A stretch of DNA of 64,000 nt from Lactuca virosa. Lineage: Eukaryota > Streptophyta > Magnoliopsida > Asterales > Asteraceae. Each line of letters starts with the position of its first letter. Position 1 is the stretch's first letter. The notes under the pieces were generated by a model. The model was not told where the DNA came from. It did not search any database and worked only from the letters and a program-made list of their open reading frames with translations. This document shows positions 1-10,524 of the stretch, piece by piece. The position numbers and the translations under genes were made by a program. The stretch spans positions 243,621,115-243,685,114 of the forward strand of contig CAKMRJ010005523.1 of assembly GCA_928212115.1 (NCBI GenBank). The letters run 5' to 3'.

Positions 1-175
1 GATAAAAATCAAGTGTGGGGTTCATAAATATTGAGTGGTTAAATTTTAGAAGAAGAAAAATGTAAGTTTTTTTGAAAAATGGACTTTTTGACAAATAAAC
101 TCGATAACACGTCGTGGATTTAAAGCCCACTTCTTGTTCATTTAATTTGGCCCGAACAATTAGCCCAGTTACGAA

Positions 176-208
176 CTCATGACGTGAGCTCATAGCTCAC
201 GATGCGAG
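176..208. promoter_or_regulatory. Palindrome pair A1 (CTCATGACGTGAG / CTCACGATGCGAG)
   Basis: Two 13-bp near-palindromes at 176-188 and 196-208, starts 20 bp apart, in the internal region of element A. They belong to the CTCACGACGTGAG word class described in the findings. Confidence 0.6.
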
Positions 209-372
209 CTTTAAAATATCACGGGGTGACCAGTTTATATGACTCCATGCCTTTGACCAAACCATAACCACTCAATTACGCACAGACGAACAAAAGTAGT
301 AGCCTCACTTTGGATTTTTTGCATCAAAGTTCTTCCATAATCTCTTGATTTCGTGTTTCATCTTTCCTTTTG

Positions 373-706
373 GTAAGTTCTCCATCACTTGTTTTTTGTT
401 AATTTCTTCAGTTTTAGAGTTAGGGTTTGTGTTAAGTCAAAACGTCGAAATTGATTCCCCAAGTATGCGATTTAGATATTGCATGCTACTTAAAAGTAAT
501 TAGAAGCGAGTTTTAAGCAAACCCCAACCTTACTTTGAGTTCGATTTTGTTCCTAATATGCCTGATTTAAACCGCTAGTCTACCGAACTCACGACGTGAG
601 CTTCATGCTCACGACGTGTGGGCTGGGTTCCCAGCTTTTCTGTTGTGTTACTAATGCTGCTATCGGGTATTTATTTTTGGTTTGTTTCTTTTTTATTATT
701 TTGCAG
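373..706 (+). other. Candidate leader intron before the env-position ORF
   Basis: A consensus 5' splice site G|GTAAGT starts at 373. A pyrimidine-rich tract ending in TTGCAG ends at 706, four bases before the ATG at 710. Splicing would place the ORF at the front of a subgenomic message, the way retroviral env genes are expressed. This comes from sequence inspection only; no transcript evidence is available. Confidence 0.4.
588..620. promoter_or_regulatory. Palindrome pair A2 (CTCACGACGTGAG / CTCACGACGTGTG)
   Basis: Copies at 588-600 and 608-620, starts 20 bp apart, about 90 bp upstream of the ATG at 710 and inside the candidate intron. The first copy matches the consensus exactly. Confidence 0.65.
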
Positions 707-709
707 AAA

Positions 710-1959
710 ATGGCTTCAAGAAGGGAAAATATGCAGTTCCAAGGAAATGTTTTTGACCGCCACCCGTTGTACCAATTACCGTTTAACATGTCTCAAAGCG
801 TGGTGATGAATTTTACGAACAAGATGGGTTGGCTTCACAACAGGGAATTTGCTATCTCGTCAACAATTGATTGGGTGAAATTGGGGGAAGTTGGGATTAT
901 GGAAAGAATGGATCCTTACTTTACAAAGACGTCTACTATGGATGGTTTCTCTTTCACTTGTAACGGGTGGAAGAATTTATTTGAAATAAGCGAGCCGGTT
1001 TTTCAAGAACTATGTGTGGAATTTTTCGCTTCAGTCTCGTTTGAGGATGCCACTGTCGATCCATACTTTTCACGGGTTTTGGTCTTCCGTCTCGGGGGTG
1101 AATATAGGGAGTGTAGTTTGGCAGAGTTTTCATGGCGCATGGGCATATATGAGGAAAATGAAACGTGCTCCCGAACTTTTGACATTTTCTTAAGGACAGC
1201 TGTTCGTGTGTATTTACCAGGAGTTAGTGGCTATGACTTTTCGGTAACCATCGCGAACGGGGCATTCCATTCAGGTGTCTCGCAAGAAAGCCATATTCGG
1301 TCCCTGATTCATCGACTCCTCCACCGGTTGATTACTTTTTCTATCAACCACAAGAAACATGGCGATAAAGTGACGAGTTTAAATTTATTCTTCTTGTGGA
1401 CAATTATTGCACCGGCGGTATTTTGCAATATGCCCTATCATCTTGCTAGCTATTTGGGTAGTAAGGTAGCCCTCTCTCGAGCTGGAAGCCCTATCAATGG
1501 GGGGCATTTTGTTACTTACTTGGCGAGATCCTATGGTCTTATGACACCACGGTTGACTAGGGCTTTAACATGCAAGGCGGGGGATGATCTTTCTATGGGG
1601 TACTTGGAGTCGATGTATGTGGTTTGCAATATGGGCTCGTACTGGAGCATTCCTGCTGACAATGATGTGGAACAACATAACCAACCCGAGAAGCAGCCGC
1701 GTCAAGGTGAAGGAGAAATGTATTGGGGGGGGGGGGGGGGTGTGGCGAGAGAGGACAACGAGTGCATCAGAATGCACCCATGGGAGCCGCTACTTTTAGC
1801 AAGGATACTATGGCTGGTTATTTTGACCAAATGACCTTGAGTGTGAATTGGATTGGTGGGACGATGGAAAATATGATCCATCACTTCAACGTTACACAAC
1901 CACCACATTTGGGAGACCATTATCCCGTTTGTCCGATATGGGGTGAGTATAGGACATGA
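710..1959 (+). pseudogene. ATHILA-ORF1-like protein, env position, frameshifted at a poly-G run
   Basis: The likely start is the ATG at 710, directly after the acceptor-like TTGCAG. An upstream in-frame start at 596 lies inside the candidate intron. The protein matches the ATHILA ORF-1 family by general pattern: an N-terminal part with FTCNGWKNLFEI and ELCVEFFASVSF, then FRLGGE and LAEFSWRMGIY, then a helical region containing IRSLIHRLLHRLI and NGGHFVTYLARSYG. Its function is unknown; the label env-like rests on position only. I see no signal peptide or convincing transmembrane segment. Sixteen consecutive G bases (1725-1740) break the frame: the original frame ends at 1834 with an unrelated tail, while the frame that opens at 1723 runs to 1959. 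Slippage in the G run is the simplest cause. Confidence 0.65.
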
Positions 1960-3743
1960 CGTGGAGATGGAGCCGACACTAGTGGAACACACGAAGATGA
2001 AGACGATGATTGATATTTATCCCTTTCTTTTTAGTTTTTGTCATTTTTAGTTATTCTTATTTTTGGTGTGTTTGTTTTTGTTTGTTTTTATTTGGTGTGA
2101 TTGTGTAACAAAACTTGGTGATGGTTATGCAGCTTCCTTCCATATTTTTGTTGCTTGTTTGCAGGAAATCGTGAGGGAAAATAGAGAAATAGAGATAAGA
2201 GTTTATAAGAGTAGAGTCGTGTTGTTTAGAGTCGAGAGTCGAAACCCATAATTGTTATAAGTGTGGGGTTAATTTCGTGAGAGAAACAAGACTAGAGATG
2301 AGTCAAAAATTAAGAAATATAGAGTCTTAGAAGGGTCTTAATGTATAAAGACAGTCAGTTGCATGTTACTTGATAGAAGAAAGTTTTACAAACTTGAAAT
2401 TTGGACGACCCAGTTCTCACGACGTGAGTCCTCATTCCGCACATCGTGAGCCCGTTGCCAACCTTATTCCAAATTCGTTTTTGTACGACATCACGTCATG
2501 AGTTCCTATCTCACGTCGTGAGTTGTAAAATTGGCATTTTTCTACTTTGCAATGTCGCATGTGCTTTTCCACATTGGCATGTTATGCTTTGAAGACTATA
2601 TGCACCACATTTGTTGAAGATTCAAGTCTCGGATTTACTTTTTGTTAGCACATTCACATATCTCAGAAGATCCAAGTTCCATTCACCATATTCAAGATGT
2701 TCAAGTTTTCCACATACGTTCTAAATCGATCTCACCACTACTACCCCAGGGGAGTCTGTTCCTTTTTCTCCCTTTTATTGCTTTAGAATTATTTTATTCA
2801 TGCAATGAGGGCATTGTATGTAATAAGTGTGGGGTAGGGGTCGAAAAAGTAAATTGCTAGAAATTTTAAAATTTTAAAAATAGATTTGAAATAATAATCT
2901 AAAAATTAAATCTAGTAATAGTTTAAAACTTAAGTTGCTAGTGTTGTGTGGGATGATCCAATGCTAGCTCAAATGTTTAATTGAGCCAAAATATGTTATA
3001 GTATATTTGTGGCTTCCCAATTCCTAGTGAAAAGTCATGAGATATGAAAGGTAATCTGGTAGTTTTTATGGCATAATATGTTTTGCAGCCTAAACTTGAA
3101 ATCTATCCAGGAGAGCTTATGTAGTCATTGCACTTAGACTGATACCTCTAACCAATAAAGGTTGAAGTTAAGCTCCCTTGACTAAGCATGTAGGAATTGA
3201 GCAAAAAAAGTGAGTTATATATAAGAAAAAAAAAGAGAGAGAAATTACAAAAAAGTTGAAAGAATTTTGGAGCAATCAAAGTATGAAGATCAAAAGATCA
3301 AAATTCTAAAGAATCAAAAAGTTGAAGATACCAAAAATCAAACAAAAAGGTGGTGAATTCAAAGAAATCGAAGATAAATTGTTCAAAGAAGTGAAGAATT
3401 CCGAAGATCTACATTGTGGTATCAAAATTGTAATTCTTTCTAGATTATGTATGCTTGGGATGCTTAGCCAAAAATACCTTGAAGTTAAGAAAGATTTCTG
3501 AGGATTGATTCGGAGGGTTGCAAAAATGAGTGGCGTATAAACTAAGGTGTGAAGGTTCATAGGGATTGTGAGTAGCTAGGATTGGGGATGTTACTAGGAT
3601 TTTAGACACAAATATGCACATTGAGGTCTTGGTATAATGACTGAGTTCAAAATGGATTGTCCTATGTGATGTTGGTGATGGAAGTTTGATATAAAATTAA
3701 TTAGTTTTGCTCTAGGGAAAGCAAAAGATAAGTGTGGGCTATT
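1960..3743 (+). other. 3' untranslated region of element A
   Basis: No coding potential was recognised. It holds two palindrome pairs (2416-2450 and 2490-2522), two further PPT-like strings (near 2261 and 2825), and an A/G-rich stretch at about 3210-3420 with GAAGAT- and CAAAA-type repeats leading towards the LTR. Confidence 0.6.
2416..2522. promoter_or_regulatory. Palindrome pairs A3 and A4
   Basis: A3: exact CTCACGACGTGAG at 2416-2428 and CGCACATCGTGAG at 2438-2450 (22 bp apart). A4: ATCACGTCATGAG at 2490-2502 and the reverse-orientation word CTCACGTCGTGAG at 2510-2522 (20 bp apart). Confidence 0.6.
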
Positions 3744-5022
3744 TGATATTTCCATATTTGTACACATTTTTAGGCAATAATGTAATACATTTTTATTAAT
3801 ATTTTGGTTAATTGCAAAGATATATGGTACTTATAAGATTTAGTTGTATTTTGCAGCCAAAATGAGCATTCTTGAAGAAAAAGGACCAAAAGAGACAAGG
3901 AACGGAACTTTGGAGGATTGGAGTTTACAAGATGAAGATTTCAGCTAAAAGTCGACCTCACGATGTGAGGAATCACCTCTCATGACATGAGCATCAATAT
4001 TCTAGAAGATAAACATTCGGAATCCAGAGTCTGTGTTCGATACGGATTGCAACTGAGCTCATGACGTGAGCATCTATATCTCACGACGTGAGCAGGGTAA
4101 TTACCAAAAAATATATATATCCTTGGCACTTACGAATTTAGGAGTTCTTCTGGAGATTTAGAGGTTTTAGAGAGAGATTTCTAGAGAAAAATAAGCCAGA
4201 TAATTCAAGTGTTAAGCATTCAACAAAGAAGAAGTGATTGGAGAACTAGTGATTGAAGATCATAACCTTTACTTAGTTTGGTACATTCAACTATGTTCTT
4301 ATTTATTGAATTTATGTGTTTGACTTTAGCCATGAGTAGTTGAATCTAGCAGCTTCTGTTTAGCTAGATGAAGCTTCAACTTCATGGATTAGTTTATTAA
4401 TTATGGATTTTACTAGTTAGCTATGTGCTTGTGTTTGATTGATTAATACCTAGCATGCTAATATTTGATACTTAAATTGCTTGAATTCATGTTCTGTGTA
4501 GCTTAGTGACTATTAAATTGCATGAACTTGACACCTAGTAATTTAGTGACCATTAAATTGCTAGAGCTAGGATCGACAAAATCTTAGATAAGTAATTGAA
4601 GTAATTAAATTTAGCTGTACTGGAGAACATAAATTATGACCATAGTTGTGTTTGTTTAATAAATCTTACATAGTCCCATTCATAATTCATAACTGATTCT
4701 ATGTTTGATTATGTGTGGCCATGCATAGTTTTACATGAATTAGTGAAACATTTGTACAATTGGACTCAATTTACTAATAATATAATAATTGGAAACCAAC
4801 GTTAGTTATACATGATTGGTAGCTAACCATAAAGAAGAAGTGGATTCAAACTAAACAGAAGTGTTTTTGGTAATTAATTAGTAGCTGACCTCTACATAGC
4901 TACAACTCATTCAAACACAATCACAAGAACCTGATCTATCATCAAAACTGAAACCATCCCTTCAACCCTGAACCCTTCAATTGATACTCTTGGCATTCAT
5001 ATTCCTTAACTCATAGCCTACA
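3744..5022 (+). repeat. 3' LTR of element A (Athila-like)
   Basis: The LTR starts with TGATATTTCC after the purine tract at 3728-3738. It contains the promoter region (palindrome pairs 3957-3991 and 4058-4092, then a TATA-like AT run near 4107-4120) and a long AT-rich downstream part with a partly repeated motif, 'tagtgac(t/c)attaaattgc' (about 4505-4562). The left border is well placed. The right border, at the CTACA before 5023, is a best guess because no second LTR copy is present. Confidence 0.55.
3957..4092. promoter_or_regulatory. Palindrome pairs A5 and A6 in the LTR promoter
   Basis: A5: CTCACGATGTGAG 3957-3969 and CTCATGACATGAG 3979-3991 (22 bp apart). A6: CTCATGACGTGAG 4058-4070 and CTCACGACGTGAG 4080-4092 (22 bp apart). 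A6 ends about 15-20 bp before the TATA-like run. C-to-T and G-to-A differences at the CpGs fit decay by deamination of methyl-cytosine. Confidence 0.65.
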
Positions 5023-6481
5023 TAAGAGAAGGCCTTGCACATAAACACCCGTGATTGCAACGTAAGTTCCCACCGAGAAACATCTCGGTACCCCACTTAT
5101 AACCCGAGACCCAAAGATCTACACTTGCATTTCACCCAAAAACCTCTAATTCACGACAACCCCGCCCTAGACAGGAAGGTAAAGGTTTCCAACCCAACAC
5201 TGAGACTACCAGTCTCGCACCTGGTCCAACCACCAGTTTCCTAAGAATCCAAATAACAAGGCTACCCAGCCTATAAACCCCTATGCGTCGCATATTGACT
5301 ACCCACTCAGTCCTACGACTTAAGATTCAAAACTTTGACCCAAACGGTCTCTACTAAGTCCTATCTACATTTCCATACACACGGGCCTTGCCTACGAGTG
5401 CCACCCAACTATACCACTGAACGGCCTCGCCCACGGGTCCCACCCATCTAGGGCTACACAGGCCCGACTCCGCCTCGGACCCCAATGGTCCTCAGTCTAA
5501 AATAGAGAAATGCACTTTGACAATCCTGTTCGTCGTTCCCAAGGCACGAACTGATCCTCCTCTAAACTCGTGGCCACCTCATTGATAGGTTACCTCAACT
5601 GGTGAATGCTACGATCCCATCGCAGTCTTACAACACTTCTAATCAACCAATATTACCACCCATGGCCTTACCACACCTTAACCATCACAACCCCACACAT
5701 CCTGAGTTGAAAGCTGCATCCAACCAGGTGTTCGGGTCATACTTCGAACCCCAAATCCTTCATCAGACAAGAACAGGCAGCGAAGCTCTAACACAACCCC
5801 CGACCTGGGTCCATCCACAATCCTGTTATGCATAACAAGAAGACACCGACCAACGATTAGAAGTTTCCTGAACTCCCACTTACAAAATCTTAATATAAAC
5901 GGCCACTTGAGTCGTCTCTCCTCCTGAACAGGATGTGAAGCTTGACCTAGTTCACACCCTTCCTGCCTTCCGAAAATCCTGATCGATTCTCCCCCACTTC
6001 GATTCGACGAAGCTCTCTCATCTCTTAAATCTGATAGATTCCCGACCCATCAACCTAATATAGCATAAACCTCCTATGACCTACGCTAATCAATACTAAC
6101 GTTTCATTGCTAACCCAACTCAATGATCGACCAACTCCTAAAATCCTGAAGAATACTCTTGAACCCCTAACCAGACTGATAATCCAAATCATTTACCATG
6201 ATACCATACCAATTCCTTGAATTCTTATGCTGGAGAATGAAAAACCATACCCCTTGCCCTGACTGTCGAATCCTCACCTCGACTTCCATTCTCAAAGAAT
6301 CACTTAATTCTAACCGTATAAGAACCACAAAGTCAAGGCCTATAACCTTTTAGAAGGAATATGAAATTGTGCAAATCCAAGGTCACAAGCACAATCAGGA
6401 GTAAAGAAATAAACATGTTGCATCTTAAAGATTTCAATAATAATAAATGTCCAAATGTAATAGATGAAACAAGCTACCAAC

Positions 6482-6664
6482 TTTAGCATAAGGATCTAAA
6501 AAGATCCATGAAGAATCATAGTAATATCGTTCCTCAGGACAAAAGTCTCCAGAAAATTTGTATCCATAGAGCATGTCTGTAAAATCTCCTTTCAAAAACA
6601 CGTGCCAGACATCTTCGGTCTTATTGGTAAATTGATCCAGAGGTATCTGCTCAGTAACTCTTTT
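6482..6664 (-). pseudogene. ISA3: Isoamylase 3 exon fragment
   Basis: Minus-strand translation gives EQIPLDQFTNKTEDVWHVFL, then GYKFSGDFCPEE and FLDPYAK. This is the pattern of a glycoside hydrolase family 13 debranching enzyme (isoamylase) just before its catalytic barrel; the closest fit I recognise is plastid ISA3, which trims starch branches. An acceptor-like TGCAG precedes the exon (6665-6669 on this strand). Flanking intron-like sequence shows that a genomic rather than cDNA copy was captured. A single exon of a roughly 18-exon gene cannot be functional. Confidence 0.7.
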
Positions 6665-7376
6665 CTGCATCGAGTGAGAATAGAAAAAGACAATTATGCC
6701 CATGAACGAATAACTTATTATGAATCTTAGTACACTATCACCTCTATGCAACAAGGGTCCAACAGAGTGTTTCAACTGCAAAATTGATAAGAATTGTTTG
6801 CTTATAGAAATATACTGAATAACACCAATGTCATGTCGGAAGTGACATGTCAGTGATCTATAATGAGCCATTTGATGCAATTTTATTGGTAGTTTGAGAA
6901 TTTGTTCATGGTCAGAAGAAAATGGGTGTTTTCCATGCTAATTAGTAGTTACAATGCAAAAGCTTAGATCGGTTGCACATTCTGAATCAAAATGTAAGAA
7001 ATAAAATTAACAGGTAATGACAAAAATAGAAACAGGCACTAAAGAATCCATTTTAATGGAAAATGCATCTTTTTTATTGCTAGAGTGCTTAAAATTTTCA
7101 AGTCTCAATTGAGTTGCAATATTCTTTTGTAAACCATCAGTCCATCACAACATTTCAAGTTTCAATACAATTAACACAGCTAAACATCAACACAAGTTAT
7201 TAATAAACAGGCACTAAATAATCCAGTGAAAGTAGATACCTTGGTACGTGGCTATTCAAGTCAGCAAATCCTGCAACAACAAGGGTAAATCAGTCATTTA
7301 CTATTTTGTGCATTAAGTCAAAAAGAATATACACTCACATATTAAGTCAAAAAGAATATACACTCAACACAACACT

Positions 7377-7845
7377 TTTTTAATAATCTTCCATGTAATT
7401 CTCCAGCTCTTCTGTTAACCACTCATCTAAATTTTCTTCAAGATGTCTAGTGAGTGAGATTTAAGGGCAAATTTACCCTTCTGTATCGAATTAGTGCATG
7501 AAAGGATGTTGTGTGTTTATGAATGTGTATAAAAGAGGGGCTATAAAGATTAAAGAAACACAACAAAAGACAATGGAAGGATACTCCATGCAGAACATAA
7601 GAACACCATTTAGACCAAGTCCTTATTCCTCCATCACATCATCCAAAGATATAAGTTACCGAATATCTGCAATCATATAAGTAAACATTATTATAAAGTC
7701 AGTGTTATTGTGAAAACTTTCCAGAAAATAAGCAATTTACCATTGGCCACAGGATAATCAAAGTTTTTTGCAGCAGGATCTAGGTTCAGAATTTGAATCG
7801 TTCTTCCAGTAGTTTCATAGTGTTGGAACAAACATGAGCAGTAAG
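7377..7845 (-). pseudogene. GPN3: GPN-loop GTPase 3 fragment, three exons, with stops
   Basis: Three exon pieces lie in order on the minus strand. About 7845-7742 gives HYETTGRTIQILNLDPAA and NFDYPV. About 7671-7590 gives LISLDDVMEE and GLNGVLMFCMEY. About 7446-7377 gives HLEENLDEWLTEELENYM. These match the N-terminal third of GPN3, a GTPase needed for nuclear import and assembly of RNA polymerase II. The P-loop exon is missing. Two in-frame stops lie in the middle exon (7656-7658 and 7623-7625, at positions that are Glu and probably Leu in the family), and the last exon runs into a stop. Donor- and acceptor-like sites are still visible between pieces. Confidence 0.8.
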
Positions 7846-8017
7846 TAGACTAGAAGTGGCAAAAGATAATTAGTCATTGGAAGGCCCCTTGTTGATTATT
7901 AAGTAAAAATGTCTTTGAATTTGGAGATCAAATGGGAAACCTTCACATACAGGATTTATACAAATATATCATAGATCTATTTTGAGTATGAAAATAGTCC
8001 ACTAGTTTAGGAAAAAA

Positions 8018-9020
8018 AAAGAATATTCAACTTGAACATAAACATCAAAAACACGTCTTCCAAGACTCTGGTAAGATTGTTTATCTCTGAAAACTATCTC
8101 TGCAAAATTCAGAGTCACATTATACTTTCCATTTGCTAAGCAACGACCATAGTAAGTGAGAGACAGGAGAGTGTGGCGAGCCTTCGTATAAAGTTCATAG
8201 CCATTTATAGTGAGTACAGATGGATTAGTTTCGATATAATTTACAACACTGTCATTAGCAGACCACATGCTTCATGTGTTACCGGTGATCCATATAGGAA
8301 AAATGTTGTCTAGGGAGTTACAAGTCAGATACCTAGTCAAGTCATTTCACTAAATCAAAGATACTTGTAGAATACCACTGCAAACATATATGATTCAACA
8401 ATCAAGAGAAATAATAGTTTTGAAGAAAATCATACAGGGAAAAAGTAAATGCATATCTTTCTTACATTCTTTCAAGATTCAGTTCACTTAGATCTGGTAT
8501 ACCACCATTCAGATTGTTGAAACTGAGATTTCTATGTAAATATATGAAAATAGATATGGAGAATACTTCAGGAAAGTTAAATAGAAACCAAAGAAGCTTA
8601 TCATGTAGAAATATATAAGATAATGCTAACGGATATGGACTAAAGAGGGAGGACTTACAGATGTCTCAAATTGAACGTTTGTGATATATAACCCGGAATA
8701 CTCCCAGTTATAATCAGCTTCTCAACATCCTGCAACATCCACCAAAGTTTATGAAGGTACCAGTTTTTAAATTAAAGTCTTGTTAATAGATTTCTACACC
8801 CTATTACTTACAACTTATTCATGCTTGTCAACCTACTCAGATTTGGAAAACGTGAGCCCTCTCCACTTAAATCAAAAATTCGTCTGCACACGAATTAGAT
8901 AAAGACATGTTGATTAGTACTTACTGCAGGAATAGAAAGAACTGAAGATCTTATGGAGGGAGTATATGTTTAACTTACACTTTTGTTAAATTTCTCAACA
9001 AGGAAAGACTTTCAGGTATT
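8018..9020 (-). pseudogene. LRR-malectin receptor-like kinase fragment
   Basis: Several small exons read in order on the minus strand. LRR pieces are at about 9020-8980 (ERPIPESLSLLRNLTK), 8885-8815 (DLSGEGSRFPNLSRLTSM), 8740-8660 (KLIITGSIPG) and 8535-8475 (NLSFNNLNGGIPDLSELN). A malectin-like exon follows at 8268-8018 (LSLTYYGRCLANGKYNVTLN and LGRRVFDVYVQ). The order and short LRR exons match the LRR-VIII-2 type of plant receptor kinases, where LRRs and malectin form the extracellular part. Signal peptide, transmembrane segment and kinase are absent. The reading frame is not continuous and no product is expected. Confidence 0.75.
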
Positions 9021-9129
9021 GGTCTTTCTAGACCACTAGAAGTGGCAAAAGATAATTAGCAAGACATATTGAGAAATTCTCCTAGGAAAGAGAAACTATG
9101 GTTTTAAACAGTTGAAAGAGTTGCAAGCG

Positions 9130-10320
9130 ATTGAAAAATCAAAGACATGTATGTGAAGAGCATGAGCATCTAAACCCTAAAAGAACCAGAAAGGGTAGAA
9201 CGAAAATCGAGCAAGAGCATAGGGGTACCTGAAGAGAAGAACGAAATCTTGTTCGATCAAATGATGTTGGAGGGTTTCCGGATTGCGATTCCGATGTTTC
9301 CAGAAAACACGAAGATTTGGGAGTGCAGTGCTTCGGCCTTTGAGCGTAACATTCATGTTTGGGCCCATGTTTCCAGAAATTCAAGTATCCGCTTTTGGGC
9401 TTCTATAATCTTTTAATCTGACGCCGTATCTTGTGAGAACATGCTTCGATGAACGTATTCGACTAGACAATTCCACACACAACCATATTAATAACCAGTT
9501 TCAAAACAAAAACCAAATTTAGGATAAAGCTTTCACAAACTATTATAATATTAACCTTGAGTAAGTGATCGTTAAGGGCTAAAAGCGAATCTAGAGTGCC
9601 AACATGAAGATTTGGGATATTAAACTGCAAAATTACTCAAATTGAATAAGATACTTAGTAAAATTGAACGAAATTGATTGCGATGATTAGGATATCGAGA
9701 GTGCTAGATTCAGATTCACTTTCTATTCAAACATGTTCAATTTTTTTGTAGGATACGGTCCCAACTTTTACATAGGAACCACCAAATCATTCAAAACTAG
9801 AAAAAAGTATGTGAAGAAACGAAAAATAAATTGATTACCTGGCTCTCTGATGCAGAAGTTTCAAAGGTGATGAGGAGATGCAATCGGGAAGCTAATGGAG
9901 CAAAGTTACGGTTCTTCGTCTGTGTGTTTTTTGATTTATCTGTGGGGAATCGAAAACAAATGAGAATCAAGATTTGCATTCCTAATATTGAGACTTGAGA
10001 GTATAATACTGAATTAGGGCTTTTTCTGACAATTTCAACATCGAGTGGGAGATATGGTGGTTCCAGTGGGTAGAAGTAAGTGAGACTTGATCGATGTCAA
10101 CGAACGGGGAAGAATCGGTGGCGGCGGTCAGAGTGCAAGGGAAAGAAGAAAGCAACACTCGATGTAGGGAGGCGGAGGAAGACCGAAGAAGATTTTTGTG
10201 GTCAAAGAACACACCCAAAGCTAAAGAGGGGAAACAAGGAAGGAAGGCGGATTTTCTAATTTTTTTGATTTCCTTTTCCCGCTGCCGGTTGCTGATGAGC
10301 GCGTTTGTAAAATTATGCGA
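9130..10320 (-). other. Captured promoter/5'-UTR-like segment, gene not identified
   Basis: On the minus strand this looks like the start of one or two plant genes: GC-richer than its surroundings, pyrimidine-rich leaders, a TGGGCC motif near 9360, and donor-like sites (CAG|GTAC near 9230; CAG|GTAATC near 9838). The short frames at 9982-10347 and 9139-9384 resemble no protein I recognise. It lies directly inside the CACTA terminus and could supply a promoter reading leftwards into the other captured exons. Confidence 0.35.
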
Positions 10321-10524
10321 CATTTCTAGACGACACGCCTTTAACATAAGTGCCCTCCGTGTTTTTTTTGTGAGACACTAATTTTAGGGCACGCAAAAAT
10401 GCGCGTCCTAAATTCTTCAAATTTCTAAAGATATGACATTATTTTTAGGGCACGCCCTTTTGCGTATCATTAATCAGTGCGTGTCGTAAAAAGTGTGTCA
10501 TTAAAGGTCTGTTTTCTAGTAGTG
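10320..10524 (+). repeat. CACTA right terminus and sub-terminal repeats
   Basis: The terminal CTAGTAGTG ends at 10524. Inward lie repeated GGGCACGC (near 10387 and 10448), ACGACACGC-type words in both orientations (near 10333 and 10480) and GTGAGACAC/GTGTGTCAT words. Such short repeats are the usual transposase-binding region of CACTA elements. Confidence 0.7.

Larger units (their letters stand above)
1..5022 (+). mobile_element. Element A: 3' portion of an Athila-like Ty3/gypsy retrotransposon
   Basis: The segment holds an ATHILA-ORF1-like reading frame in the env position, a long purine-rich untranslated tract (about 3190-3420), a PPT-like aagtgtggg just before 3744, and a 3' LTR. Several copies of the PPT-like string aagtgtgggg occur (near 11, 2261 and 2825), as is usual in the 3' region of Athila elements. 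gag, protease, RT and integrase would lie left of the window. The right border with element C1 (about 5022) is approximate, because the matching 5' LTR is not visible. Confidence 0.7.
6345..10524 (-). mobile_element. CACTA-type transposon end with captured host exons
   Basis: The right end, ...TTTTCTAGTAGTG at 10524, is the complement of the classic CACTACTAGAAAA terminus of plant CACTA (En/Spm) transposons. It is backed by about 200 bp of sub-terminal repeats (ACGACACGC, GGGCACGC). Inside are exon-intron pieces of unrelated host genes, all on the minus strand. Element C1 resumes at 10525. No CACTA terminus is visible at the left junction (around 6345-6360), so the left end is probably deleted. 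No transposase is present, so the element is non-autonomous. Confidence 0.6.

Noticed and set aside
2737..2750. CACTACTACCCC as the left CACTA terminus
   Set aside because: It lacks the AGAAAA that follows in the true terminus at 10524, and it lies inside element A, far from the captured exons.
5985..6000. Left LTR edge of C1 at the CTCCCCCACTT tract
   Set aside because: Sequence left of it does not resemble the C2 LTR and lacks the palindrome array. C2 has the same tract inside its interior at 42831.
6434..6880. 148-residue minus-strand frame taken as one protein
   Set aside because: Only its second half (6482-6664) matches isoamylase; the first half is intron-like and lies before an acceptor site.
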